64,000 nucleotides of DNA from Alistipes sp. (GTDB lineage Bacteria; Bacteroidota; Bacteroidia; Bacteroidales; Rikenellaceae), in NCBI GenBank assembly GCA_017623115.1, contig JAGAPT010000006.1, positions 124,001 through 188,000 of the forward strand, written 5' to 3'. Below the pieces are notes generated by a model, which was not told the DNA's origin, did not search any database, and saw nothing but the letters and a program-made list of their open reading frames with translations. Positions 1-8,370 of the stretch are shown here, piece after piece (the stretch's first letter is position 1; each line of letters begins with the position of its first letter). A program made the translations under genes and the position numbers.

Positions 1-1
1 A

Positions 2-1690
2 GCTTTTCGGCAGACCCTGGCGCGTGCTGCAGCCGACCCCGTGATCGTGCTCTTCAAGAATCGTTACTACCTCTTCTCGACCCACGATACGGGAGGTTAT
101 CGCGTCTCGGACGACCTGGTGCATTGGGAGGATATTGCCTTCGACCCGGCCATCTGCTATGCTGCTCAAGACGAAGGACGCTATGTGGCTCCGGCGGTGG
201 CGACGGATGGCAACTACATCTATTTCATTCGCCTCAAGCGTGACCGCAAGGCCAAGACCACCGAGGTGATTCGCACCAACGACCCCGAGAGCGGACGTTG
301 GGAGCATGTGGCCGATGTACGACGGGTGTCAGACCCCACCCTCTTTATCGATGAGGGTCGTTTCTTCATTTTCCACGGGTTGGGAGTCCATCAGGCGATA
401 CGTTGCTTTGAGGTCGATCCCGACACCTTTGCCGAGATTCCCGGCTCGGAGCGTATCCTGCACTCCTTTGCTTCGGATATCAACGACTACGATGCCGGTT
501 ATCACCTGGGTCGTCGTGAGATTTACGATGAGATTGATGCCCGCGATTGGATGGGGCGTTTCCGCTGGTTGCCCAGCCCCGAGGGGGCGTGGGTGGTACG
601 CCACAACGACCACTATTACCTGCAATTTGCTACGCCGGGAACAATCTGCATCTGGTATGCCGACGTGGTGATGCAGGCCGATCGTCCCGATGGCCCCTAC
701 GAGGTAATGCCCTATAATCCCGTATCGCTCAAGGCGGGAGGTTTTATCGGTGGTGCCGGCCATAGCAGCGTCTTCCAGGACCGCTACGGAAACTGGTGGG
801 AGGTTACCTCGATGTGGGTGGGTAATCGAGACCCCTTCGAGCGTCGGTTGGGACTCTTCCCCGTTTCGTTCGACGCAGCGGGGCGCATGAAGGTGCACAC
901 CCGCTTTGGCGATTATCCGATGCAGGTACCCCAACGCAAATTTGACCCCGAGACCGAGGCTTCGATGCAGTGGAATCTGCTCTCCTATAACTGTGCGTGT
1001 CGCGCTTCGAGTTCGTTGGAGGGGCATGATGTTGCGCTGGCGGCCGATGAGCAGGTTCGCACATGGTGGTCGGCTGCAACGGGCGATGCCGGTGAGTGGT
1101 TTGAGATGGATTTAGGTCGTGAAAAGCGTGTCGAGGCCGTGCAATTGAATTTTGCCGAGGAGCAGGTCGATACGACCCGTCTTGATCGTGATTATACGGC
1201 TTATCGCCTGCTGGGCTCGTCGGATGGCGAAGCGTGGGAGGTGCTGGTCGATGCGTCGAAGAATCGTCGTACCAATCCGCATTCGTTTGTCGATTTTGCG
1301 GAGGCAAAGATGTTGCGCTATGTGCGTGTGGAGTGTGTTGAGGCGATGCTCAATGGAAAATTTGCCATTCGTGACCTGCGTCTCTTCGGCCATGGATTGC
1401 AGGAGGCACCTGCGCAGGTCGCATCAACACGGGTGGTGCGCAATGTCGAGGACGAGCGTTTTGCGATGGTCGAGTGGTCGAAGGTCGAGGATGCCGAAGG
1501 CTATCTGGTCTGCTTTGGCTATGCACCCGACCACCTGAACATAACGGTGCAGGTGAAGGGAAATGAGCAACACGACCTGCTGGTGCACATCCTCACAAAG
1601 GGTGTGCCCTACTATTATCGCGTAGATAGTTATAACGATAGTGGCGTAACGCTCGGCGAGGTGGTTGCCGAGGAGCGTCCGATAGCATAA
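2..1690 (+). CDS. GH43-like glycoside hydrolase with discoidin and Fn3-like C-terminus (5' truncated by window)
   Basis: A five-bladed beta-propeller hydrolase probably removing a terminal sugar (arabinose, xylose or galactose type) from a glycan side chain. The reading frame is open from base 2, and the first visible residues end in AAADP just before a possible GTG start at 41, so the gene begins upstream of the window. The Asp of ADP fits the GH43 general base, the Asp in SDPTLF (about residue 97 from the GTG) the second carboxylate, and the Glu in PSPEGAW (about 183) the general acid. Residues about 315-450 resemble an F5/8 type C (discoidin) carbohydrate-binding domain, and about 455-549 look Fn3-like. 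Eight bases separate it from uxuA, so they are probably co-transcribed. Family assignment is fairly sure; the substrate is not visible from sequence. Confidence 0.8.
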   Translation, partial: AFRQTLARAAADPVIVLFKNRYYLFSTHDTGGYRVSDDLVHWEDIAFDPAICYAAQDEGRYVAPAVATDGNYIYFIRLKRDRKAKTTEVIRTNDPESGRWEHVADVRRVSDPTLFIDEGRFFIFHGLGVHQAIRCFEVDPDTFAEIPGSERILHSFASDINDYDAGYHLGRREIYDEIDARDWMGRFRWLPSPEGAWVVRHNDHYYLQFATPGTICIWYADVVMQADRPDGPYEVMPYNPVSLKAGGFIGGAGHSSVFQDRYGNWWEVTSMWVGNRDPFERRLGLFPVSFDAAGRMKVHTRFGDYPMQVPQRKFDPETEASMQWNLLSYNCACRASSSLEGHDVALAADEQVRTWWSAATGDAGEWFEMDLGREKRVEAVQLNFAEEQVDTTRLDRDYTAYRLLGSSDGEAWEVLVDASKNRRTNPHSFVDFAEAKMLRYVRVECVEAMLNGKFAIRDLRLFGHGLQEAPAQVASTRVVRNVEDERFAMVEWSKVEDAEGYLVCFGYAPDHLNITVQVKGNEQHDLLVHILTKGVPYYYRVDSYNDSGVTLGEVVAEERPIA

Positions 1691-1698
1691 CGAGAAGC

Positions 1699-2880
1699 AT
1701 GGAGAAGACTTGGCGTTGGTTCGGTAAGAACGACAAAATAACCCTGTCGATGCTGCGACAGATTGGGGTTGAGGGAATTGTGACAGCGCTGCATGCCATT
1801 CCCAATGGGGAGGTATGGAGCGAGGAGGCGATTCGTGACCTGCAACGTTACATCGAGGCACATGGCCTGCGGTGGAGTGTGGTGGAGTCGTTGCCCGTAA
1901 GCGAGGCGATTAAATATGGCGGCGCGGAGCGCGATCAACTGATTGCGAACTACAAGGAGAGTCTCCGCAACCTGGGTCGTTGCGGTATTCATACGGTATG
2001 CTACAACTTCATGCCCGTCATCGACTGGATTCGTACCGACTTGGCACGGCCGTGGGAGGATGGTACGACGTCGCTCTATTTCGACTATGTACGCTTCGCC
2101 TACTTCGATTTGAAGATTCTGGAGCGAGCAGGTGCCGAGCAGGATTATACGCCCGAATTGCTGGCCAAAGTCGAGGCGTTGGATGCCACGATTACCGAGG
2201 AGGAGCGTGCTGCCTTGGTCGATACGATTATTGTCAAGACACAGGGCTTCATCAACGGCAATATCCGGGAGGGCGACAAGGCTCCGGTGGCAATCTTCAA
2301 GCGACTGCTGCAGCAGTATGAGGGTATCGACCGTGCGCAACTCCGCGCCAACCTGTGCTATTTCCTCGAGGCGATTATGCCCGAGTGCGAGGAGTGGGGT
2401 ATCAATATGTGCATCCATCCCGACGACCCGCCGTATCAGGTATTGGGTCTGCCACGCATCGTGACGAGCGAGGAGGATATCGCCTGGATGCTCTCGGCCG
2501 TAGATAATCCGCACAATGGGGTAACCTTCTGTGCCGGCTCGCTTTCGTCGGGGGCGCACAACGATGTTCGAAAGATGGCATGTCGTTTCCTCGAGCGCAC
2601 CCATTTCGTGCACCTGCGCAGTTGCCATATCCTCGAGGGTGGTAACTTCATCGAGGCCTCGCATCTCGAAGGCCGTGGTCATCTGGTCGATTTGGTGCGT
2701 CTCTATGAGGCGGATCCGCGCCATGACCTGCCGATGCGTGTCGACCATGGTCGCACGATGCTTGGCGATGAGCTGTTGGGCTACAATCCCGGTTACTCGT
2801 TCCATGGTCGCATGTTGGCCTTGGCACAGGTCGAGGGTATGATGGCCGTTGTGCGCGATGAATTGAAGCAAACAATCTAA
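1699..2880 (+). CDS. uxuA: Mannonate dehydratase
   Basis: Cytoplasmic enzyme that dehydrates D-mannonate to 2-keto-3-deoxy-D-gluconate in the glucuronate branch of hexuronate catabolism. The 393-residue protein is full length for UxuA and starts METKTW-like (MEKTWRWFGKNDKI), with family-typical stretches such as GVEGIVTALHAIPNGEVW near residue 24, the metal-site region MCIHPDDPP near 237 and the C-terminal MRVDHGRTMLGD near 349. It lies between the GH43-like gene (8 bp upstream) and an SDR oxidoreductase (14 bp downstream) in one plus-strand operon. The neighbour pair suggests that the facing PUL delivers glucuronic acid or a derivative. Identification is confident. Confidence 0.95.
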   Translation: MEKTWRWFGKNDKITLSMLRQIGVEGIVTALHAIPNGEVWSEEAIRDLQRYIEAHGLRWSVVESLPVSEAIKYGGAERDQLIANYKESLRNLGRCGIHTVCYNFMPVIDWIRTDLARPWEDGTTSLYFDYVRFAYFDLKILERAGAEQDYTPELLAKVEALDATITEEERAALVDTIIVKTQGFINGNIREGDKAPVAIFKRLLQQYEGIDRAQLRANLCYFLEAIMPECEEWGINMCIHPDDPPYQVLGLPRIVTSEEDIAWMLSAVDNPHNGVTFCAGSLSSGAHNDVRKMACRFLERTHFVHLRSCHILEGGNFIEASHLEGRGHLVDLVRLYEADPRHDLPMRVDHGRTMLGDELLGYNPGYSFHGRMLALAQVEGMMAVVRDELKQTI

Positions 2881-2894
2881 TAAAGACGAACGAT

Positions 2895-3713
2895 ATGAAC
2901 GAACAGTTTTCGATTAAAGACAAGGTAGCCGTCATCACGGGTGCCGGTGGTGTCTTGGGTGGCAATGTCGCCAAGAGTTTTGTCAAAGAGGGAGCCAAGG
3001 TGGTGGCTCTCGACATCCGCCAAGAGCAACTCGACAAGCGTGTCGAGGAGTTGCGTGCCATTGGCGGGGGTGAGGTAATGGGCTTGATTTGCAATGTCCT
3101 CGACCTGGATTCGATTCGTCAGGTGGCGGATGAGGTGGTGGCCAAGTGGGGTCGCATCGATATCCTGATTAACATTGCCGGAGGCAACATGCCGGGTGCT
3201 ACGCTGCGTCCCGACCAGCCGATTTTCGATATGAAGATTGAGGATTGGAACAAGGTAACGAACCTGAACATGAATGGTACGGTCTACCCCTCGATTATCT
3301 TTGGAGAGGTGATGGCTCGCCAGAAGAAGGGTGCTATTGTGAACATCTCGTCGATGGCTGCCCTGCAATCGATGACCAACGTACCGGGTTACTCGGCTGC
3401 CAAGGCTGCCGTGACGAACTTCACGATGTGGTTGGCCATGGATATGGCGCTGAAGTATGGCGACGGCATCCGTGTCAATGCGGTTGCTCCGGGCTTCTTC
3501 ATTGGCGATCAGAATCGTGCCGTGCTGCTCAATCCGGATGGCTCACTCACCGAGCGCAGCCACAAGGTGCTGGCCAACACGCCGATGCGCCGCTTTGGTG
3601 ACATCACCGAGCTCAATGGAGCCATTCAGTTCCTCTGCTCGGATGCCGCCTCCTTCATCACGGGCGTGAATCTCCCGATTGATGGCGGCTTCTCGATGTT
3701 CAGTGGTGTATAA
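2895..3713 (+). CDS. SDR-family D-mannonate oxidoreductase (fructuronate reductase)
   Basis: Probably interconverts D-fructuronate and D-mannonate with NAD(P)H, the step before mannonate dehydratase. It is a 272-residue classical short-chain dehydrogenase: the nucleotide-binding TGAGGVLGG motif lies near residue 15, NIAGG near 92 replaces the usual NAG, catalytic Ser is in NISSMA near 152, and YSAAK near 165 gives the catalytic Tyr and Lys. The E. coli UxuB is an unrelated long-chain dehydrogenase; Bacteroidales commonly use this SDR type beside uxuA. KduD is the main alternative, but it is usually about 250 residues, and the uxuA neighbour favours mannonate. It is the last gene of the plus-strand operon and is followed by a hairpin. 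Confidence 0.85.
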   Translation: MNEQFSIKDKVAVITGAGGVLGGNVAKSFVKEGAKVVALDIRQEQLDKRVEELRAIGGGEVMGLICNVLDLDSIRQVADEVVAKWGRIDILINIAGGNMPGATLRPDQPIFDMKIEDWNKVTNLNMNGTVYPSIIFGEVMARQKKGAIVNISSMAALQSMTNVPGYSAAKAAVTNFTMWLAMDMALKYGDGIRVNAVAPGFFIGDQNRAVLLNPDGSLTERSHKVLANTPMRRFGDITELNGAIQFLCSDAASFITGVNLPIDGGFSMFSGV

Positions 3714-3761
3714 AGAATTTGAACAACAGAGGTTTTAGATTAATAATTAGGTTAAGTGGGG

Positions 3762-3798
3762 AACGAGGCGGCACCTGTAGGGTGACCGCCTCGTTTCT
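3762..3798. terminator. Convergent hairpin terminator
   Basis: A 10-bp stem (AACGAGGCGG with CCGCCTCGTT) extends inward by CACC/GGTG across one bulged A, with a 5-nt loop. The T-tract after it is weak. It lies between the converging uronate operon and the PUL operon, so it may serve both. Confidence 0.6.
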
Positions 3799-3821
3799 GT
3801 TGGTTATGTTAGTTCTTCGGC

Positions 3822-6785
3822 TTATTCGATGAGAATCAGTTCGGCCGAGGGGTTGATCATGGCCGTAATCCCCTGATCGTAGTCATCACCCGCTTCGCGC
3901 AGTTCGCGCACAAAGGCGATGGTTACGGCTCGGTCGGCATGCCGCTTGATGAGCTCCGTGAGGTCGATGTATCGCTCGCGCGGTTTCGAGGTGAGCGAAC
4001 TTTCGCCTGCCATATGCCAACGTTGTCCCGGCTCCAACAGACGGGGCTCGGTGGGGTCAATCGCCAATCGCTTGGCGTCGATGCCTCCAAGTGGCGTTGC
4101 CGAGGCGTAGAGGTGGAAGCGGAACTCATTGGGGGTGTCGGCGCTACCCTCGAAGCGCAACAGGATGCGTGAGGCACGCTCGATATCGCCCTTTTTGAGG
4201 TTAAAACCGAGGAGAGCCACTCCATTTTGACGAGGATACTTTGCGTTGAGTGCCATACGCAGGTTGGGCTCTTGCTTGCCATTGCCGCCGAGTGTACCAT
4301 AGCGTGCGGCTTTGACTGCATGTTTGGTGCCCTTCGCCATCGGTATCGAGAGCAGGGTAACACTTTGTGGCGGAATCTGCAGCGAGAGACGACCCGCCTT
4401 ATCCACCGCATAACATTCGGCATCGCCATATCGCTTGTCGCTCACCCGTTCGGCTACCACGGGATGGTTCTCGAGACCAAGAGCCGAGAGATCGAGCGTC
4501 AGGTGGTAGGTCGTATCGTGGCGTTGCACAATCCACCCATAGAGCATACCGGCCACCGAGTCGGCTGCCATGCAGCAATCGAAGTCGGGATCCTCCGACG
4601 AACGGTCGACGTGGAGCAGCGGTCGAGCCCCGCGGAAACCCTTGGCAAAGAGGCGTACCACCTCGGCTGTGCGTTGTGCACCGCCCACATCGAACGATGC
4701 ACGACCCGCCGAGCGCATCTCCTCGCCGAAGAGTTTCACTTCGCGGAGGATTGAGGTGCCCTTGTCCGTGGTCGAGATGCGGATACGTGAGGCGCGAACC
4801 GATTGCTCGAAGCGCGGGAAGAGTTGTGCATAGCGGATGCCCTTTTCGTCGAAGAGCGTCTGCCAGCGACCCTCACACTCTGCCTCGATGCGTAAGGCAC
4901 GAATGCGATCCGGAGCGGTAAACTCGCCCCCTTCGCTACCGGTGTAGAGTGCCATACCGGCGATAAGGGTCGGAGTCGGCAGTTCGAGCATCAGCCACTT
5001 CTCCTGGTCGGAGGTTATCTGCCAACCCTGTGCTGCGCTTTTCACGCCATCGATAACACGTTTTGGCGTTGCATCGGCGTCGTATCCCGAGGCGGTGATG
5101 CGACATGCAGTGGCGAGGTTCGGCAACGATGCCTCGGCAAAGCGGTGTCCCTTCCAGATGTGGTGGTGTCCCGATTTGATGCCCTGCGGATAGGTCGACG
5201 AGGCGGTATTGGCAAACTTGAAGGCCCACATACCATAACCTCCATCGAGCATATTGCGGGTGTAGATACCGGCCCACTCGGTAAAGAGCGAGGGTGAATC
5301 CATTGTCTCCTCCTTGTCGATGAGGTAGGCGTTCATCCATCGGCCGATTTCGGTGAAGATAATCGGCTTGGTACGCCCCTCGGGATGATTGTTGCGGAGG
5401 ATGCGGTCGATGGCGGTTACTTTACCGGCATAGCCCGTGGCCGGCAGGTTGTAGGAGTGGGTCGAAAAGAGATCGATCTGATCACGCTCGGGTTTTTGGC
5501 CACGATAATCCTCCTCTTCGGCCGAGGCTACACGTGCCCACCAGTTGGTGTTCGTGCCGGCTGTCACGGGGCCTACGAAGCGGCCTGTGAGGTTGCCTGC
5601 ACCATCGCGTGAGGCATCCTCGACGGCACAATGCACGGCATCCGAGGCCACCCGCATCATGCGCACCCACTCCTCGAGCGGAATGGGGCCTGCGTGACGG
5701 TGATTCGGCTCGTTCTGCATGGCGTACATCTCCACGCCGCCACGCAATGCCGAGTAGTAGGCCAAGGCGTACATGCGTTGCCATAACAGCCATTTTGAAG
5801 CCCAGTCGGGGGTCCGTTTGTAGGCTGTGGTTTGAATCAACACCTCGATACCCATGCGTTGCAACTCCTCCAGCGCATAACTGTAGACCATCGTATTGGT
5901 CGAAACGTAGACCGAGTCAGCCCGCTTCTCGACCACCGCCCAGTCGATGCCCGATTGGCGTGGGTGCTGTCGCAACGAGGCCTTCAACTGCTCGAACGCT
6001 TCGAGCGTGGCGGGTTTCGATTGGCAGTCAACAGCCTGTTCGGGCACGAGGAACGTCAGTGGCATCCACAGACGTACAGCATTTACACCGCTATACTCGA
6101 GCCATGTCGAGGTGTTACTCCCCGGCAGGTGGTATCCCTGATTGTAGCCGACGTAGCGCATCGAACGCCCCTCGACTTGCGGTGTGATGCGGGCCTCGAT
6201 GGTGGTCGGATAGTCTGTTTGCTCGACTTCACGACGAGTGGTCGAAGGCGAGGGCATAGCATTGTTCACACGACCATATCCCTCCCATTCGATGATGCGA
6301 ATCGGCTCGCCATCGGTCGAGCGGATGCGGAAGCGGAACGAGGTGATGCGGGGAGTGAAGCGGAAGACCACCTTGTCGAGTCTGTTCTCGGTTGTCAGCG
6401 TCTCGTCGATATCGCTCCAGTTGGCATCATCCCAATATTGGATAATGAAATTCTTCATGTTCCAATATCCGGCAGCCTGTGTCGACTCGGTGGTGGTACG
6501 CTCTCCCTCGGGGATACCCGTATAGATGACCATCGAGTCGATGTCGCAGTAGTGGTCGAGTTCTACCTCCAGCAGGTAGGGAGGCTTGGTGCGGTTGGCC
6601 GGCATCCAGGTCGAGACGCGGTAGTGTTGGCCGTCGACAGCCTTCTCGGGCTCGTAGTTGCGACGATAATTCGCGGCGTGGATGCGTGCCCCGCGAAAAA
6701 GGTTTTGCCCATGCCGGGCAGCGAGAACCTCGCTACACAGCATGAGCAAACCAAGACACCACAGCGTTGTGATGAGCCGTTTCAT
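3822..6785 (-). CDS. Secreted TIM-barrel glycoside hydrolase candidate with two discoidin domains
   Basis: A 987-residue exported protein with an N-terminal signal peptide (hydrophobic to about residue 22). Residues about 25-175 look like an F5/8 type C domain. A central region of about 200-555 looks like a clan GH-A TIM barrel: QNEPN (near 360) offers an acid/base Glu and IIFTEIGRW (near 475) a nucleophile Glu. A second discoidin-like domain follows at about 560-695, then beta-rich C-terminal domains. I cannot name the GH family; the motif layout recalls GH86 or GH39-type enzymes, which is only a guess. Its start overlaps the stop of the upstream gene by one base (TAATG), so translation is probably coupled. 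It is the last gene of the PUL operon. Confidence 0.65.
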   Translation of the reverse strand: MKRLITTLWCLGLLMLCSEVLAARHGQNLFRGARIHAANYRRNYEPEKAVDGQHYRVSTWMPANRTKPPYLLEVELDHYCDIDSMVIYTGIPEGERTTTESTQAAGYWNMKNFIIQYWDDANWSDIDETLTTENRLDKVVFRFTPRITSFRFRIRSTDGEPIRIIEWEGYGRVNNAMPSPSTTRREVEQTDYPTTIEARITPQVEGRSMRYVGYNQGYHLPGSNTSTWLEYSGVNAVRLWMPLTFLVPEQAVDCQSKPATLEAFEQLKASLRQHPRQSGIDWAVVEKRADSVYVSTNTMVYSYALEELQRMGIEVLIQTTAYKRTPDWASKWLLWQRMYALAYYSALRGGVEMYAMQNEPNHRHAGPIPLEEWVRMMRVASDAVHCAVEDASRDGAGNLTGRFVGPVTAGTNTNWWARVASAEEEDYRGQKPERDQIDLFSTHSYNLPATGYAGKVTAIDRILRNNHPEGRTKPIIFTEIGRWMNAYLIDKEETMDSPSLFTEWAGIYTRNMLDGGYGMWAFKFANTASSTYPQGIKSGHHHIWKGHRFAEASLPNLATACRITASGYDADATPKRVIDGVKSAAQGWQITSDQEKWLMLELPTPTLIAGMALYTGSEGGEFTAPDRIRALRIEAECEGRWQTLFDEKGIRYAQLFPRFEQSVRASRIRISTTDKGTSILREVKLFGEEMRSAGRASFDVGGAQRTAEVVRLFAKGFRGARPLLHVDRSSEDPDFDCCMAADSVAGMLYGWIVQRHDTTYHLTLDLSALGLENHPVVAERVSDKRYGDAECYAVDKAGRLSLQIPPQSVTLLSIPMAKGTKHAVKAARYGTLGGNGKQEPNLRMALNAKYPRQNGVALLGFNLKKGDIERASRILLRFEGSADTPNEFRFHLYASATPLGGIDAKRLAIDPTEPRLLEPGQRWHMAGESSLTSKPRERYIDLTELIKRHADRAVTIAFVRELREAGDDYDQGITAMINPSAELILIE

Positions 6786-8350
6786 TATTTACCGGCTGCT
6801 TGGTTGTCGAAGAACTCGATGAGGTTGTAGACGTTGTAGTTCACCTCCTTCGCCATCTGCGACAGATAGGGGAAGAGCTGATAGTAGTTGTCATACATAC
6901 CCTTGTTGGCCGGTTTGCTGTCGTTGTCCGAGCCATCGTCATCCTGATACTTAAACCAGTGCCAGCCCACGCAGTTCTTGGCCTCCAACAGACCCAGCGT
7001 GAAGTGCTGGTAGGCGTAAGCACGCTCGGTCTGGGTCGGTACGCAGAATCCGGCACCCGAACCGTTGTTCAGGTCGCTATCCTCAACTCCCTTCGTGTAG
7101 AACTCGGTAACCATGAAGGGTGCATTGGGAGCCAGTGTAGCCCACTTCTGCATCCAGTCGGCCTCGGGCGACCAACGCGAGTAGTAGTTAATCGAGATGA
7201 TGTCGCAATATTTGCCGGCGGCTGCAATCACACCTTCGAGGTACTTCGGTGTGCCATGCAGACGCGAACCGAGGTAGAGCAGACCCGGGTCAACCTGCTT
7301 GACAGCCTCTTTTACTCCCTTGTAATACTTCTCGGCCAACATGCCGGCAAACTCGCTGTTCAGCGCATCGGTAACGCTCGATGCACCCTTCGCAGCCATG
7401 AAGTCCTGAGCTGCCTTGCAAGCGATGTCGCTAGCATTGTTGATATCGAGGAAGCGTTGCAGAATCTTGCTGTTCTGCGACGAGAAGTTAATCTCGTTAT
7501 CCGAGAAGAAACCGAAGACATTTTGGTCGCCAAGGTAGGAGGTAAAGGCACTCGACTGCATATACTCCAAACAGAATGCTGCCCAATCGTCATAAAGCAC
7601 CAAGCCGATGGCGTTATCCGCGTTATTGCCGGGATAGGCTTTGCTCTTCTTCGACTTGAACTGCGAGAGGAAGCCGAACGAAGGAGCAATCGGGAAGGGC
7701 GATGCGCTGTTAGCTTTGTTGTACTCTTGCTGGTAGCCATAGCCTCCATTCGAGCCGAAAGCACCCGTTTGGTGGAAACCGATACGAGCCAACTCGTTGC
7801 GCGATACGGCTACCCAATTCTGGTTGTCGGTGAAACGCTGCGCAAAGGCGGTTTTGTTGCGAGCCGACGAACCCTGGCGGAACGACGATACGCCACGCAT
7901 GTAGTAGGGATAGCCATCGGGGTCGATAATCCACCAGCGGTCACCCACCTTCTTGACATAAAAGCGACCCGTTGCAGCCTGCTTCTCGCCGGCCGTATAG
8001 GAGCCGTAGGCATTCGTAACGGCCTGATACTCCTCATAGGTTGAGATTTGACGCTCATAGCCGTAGAGGTAGGCCATCAAACGAGTGTTTGCCGTTTTCC
8101 ACGACGATACGGGGGCATTGCCCGATTGATATTCTACCGTAACAGGGTAGTAGGGACGGTCGGCACCATAGGTAGCCTCCTCGTAGGCTTGAATGGGTCC
8201 CGGCTCGGGCAGACCCTCCTCGTAGTTCGGAGCCTCCTCCTTGAAGAGCACTTCAGGGGGCTGGTAGTTGGGATCCTTGGTTGAATCCTCGGTGCAGGCG
8301 ACAGCACCCAGCATCAGTCCCAACGAGAGCGTGAATAAAATACGTTTCAT
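6785..8350 (-). CDS. Lipoprotein glycoside hydrolase, agarase-like TIM barrel
   Basis: A 521-residue lipoprotein: the signal peptide ends in the lipobox GAVAC (Cys19), so it is probably outer-membrane anchored. From about residue 130 the text RWWIIDPDGYPYYMRGV resembles the opening of the GH50/agarase-type catalytic domain. GFFSDNEINF (near 295) supplies a likely acid/base Glu, and FMVTEFYTKG (near 420) a likely nucleophile Glu, followed by GWHWFKYQDDD. This layout supports a clan GH-A exo-acting glycosidase, possibly on galactose- or uronate-containing chains. The exact family and substrate are not certain. It sits between the GH2 gene (20 bp upstream) and the larger hydrolase, whose start it overlaps. 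Confidence 0.65.
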   Translation of the reverse strand: MKRILFTLSLGLMLGAVACTEDSTKDPNYQPPEVLFKEEAPNYEEGLPEPGPIQAYEEATYGADRPYYPVTVEYQSGNAPVSSWKTANTRLMAYLYGYERQISTYEEYQAVTNAYGSYTAGEKQAATGRFYVKKVGDRWWIIDPDGYPYYMRGVSSFRQGSSARNKTAFAQRFTDNQNWVAVSRNELARIGFHQTGAFGSNGGYGYQQEYNKANSASPFPIAPSFGFLSQFKSKKSKAYPGNNADNAIGLVLYDDWAAFCLEYMQSSAFTSYLGDQNVFGFFSDNEINFSSQNSKILQRFLDINNASDIACKAAQDFMAAKGASSVTDALNSEFAGMLAEKYYKGVKEAVKQVDPGLLYLGSRLHGTPKYLEGVIAAAGKYCDIISINYYSRWSPEADWMQKWATLAPNAPFMVTEFYTKGVEDSDLNNGSGAGFCVPTQTERAYAYQHFTLGLLEAKNCVGWHWFKYQDDDGSDNDSKPANKGMYDNYYQLFPYLSQMAKEVNYNVYNLIEFFDNQAAGK

Positions 8351-8370
8351 GTGTGGTTTGTTGTTTTAAG

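Noticed and set aside
1630..2871. A 413-codon frame antisense to uxuA
   Set aside because: The sense strand is a full-length mannonate dehydratase.
2895..3713. KduD (2-dehydro-3-deoxygluconate dehydrogenase) for the SDR
   Set aside because: Length, sequence style and direct coupling to uxuA fit D-mannonate oxidoreductase better; KduI is also absent.
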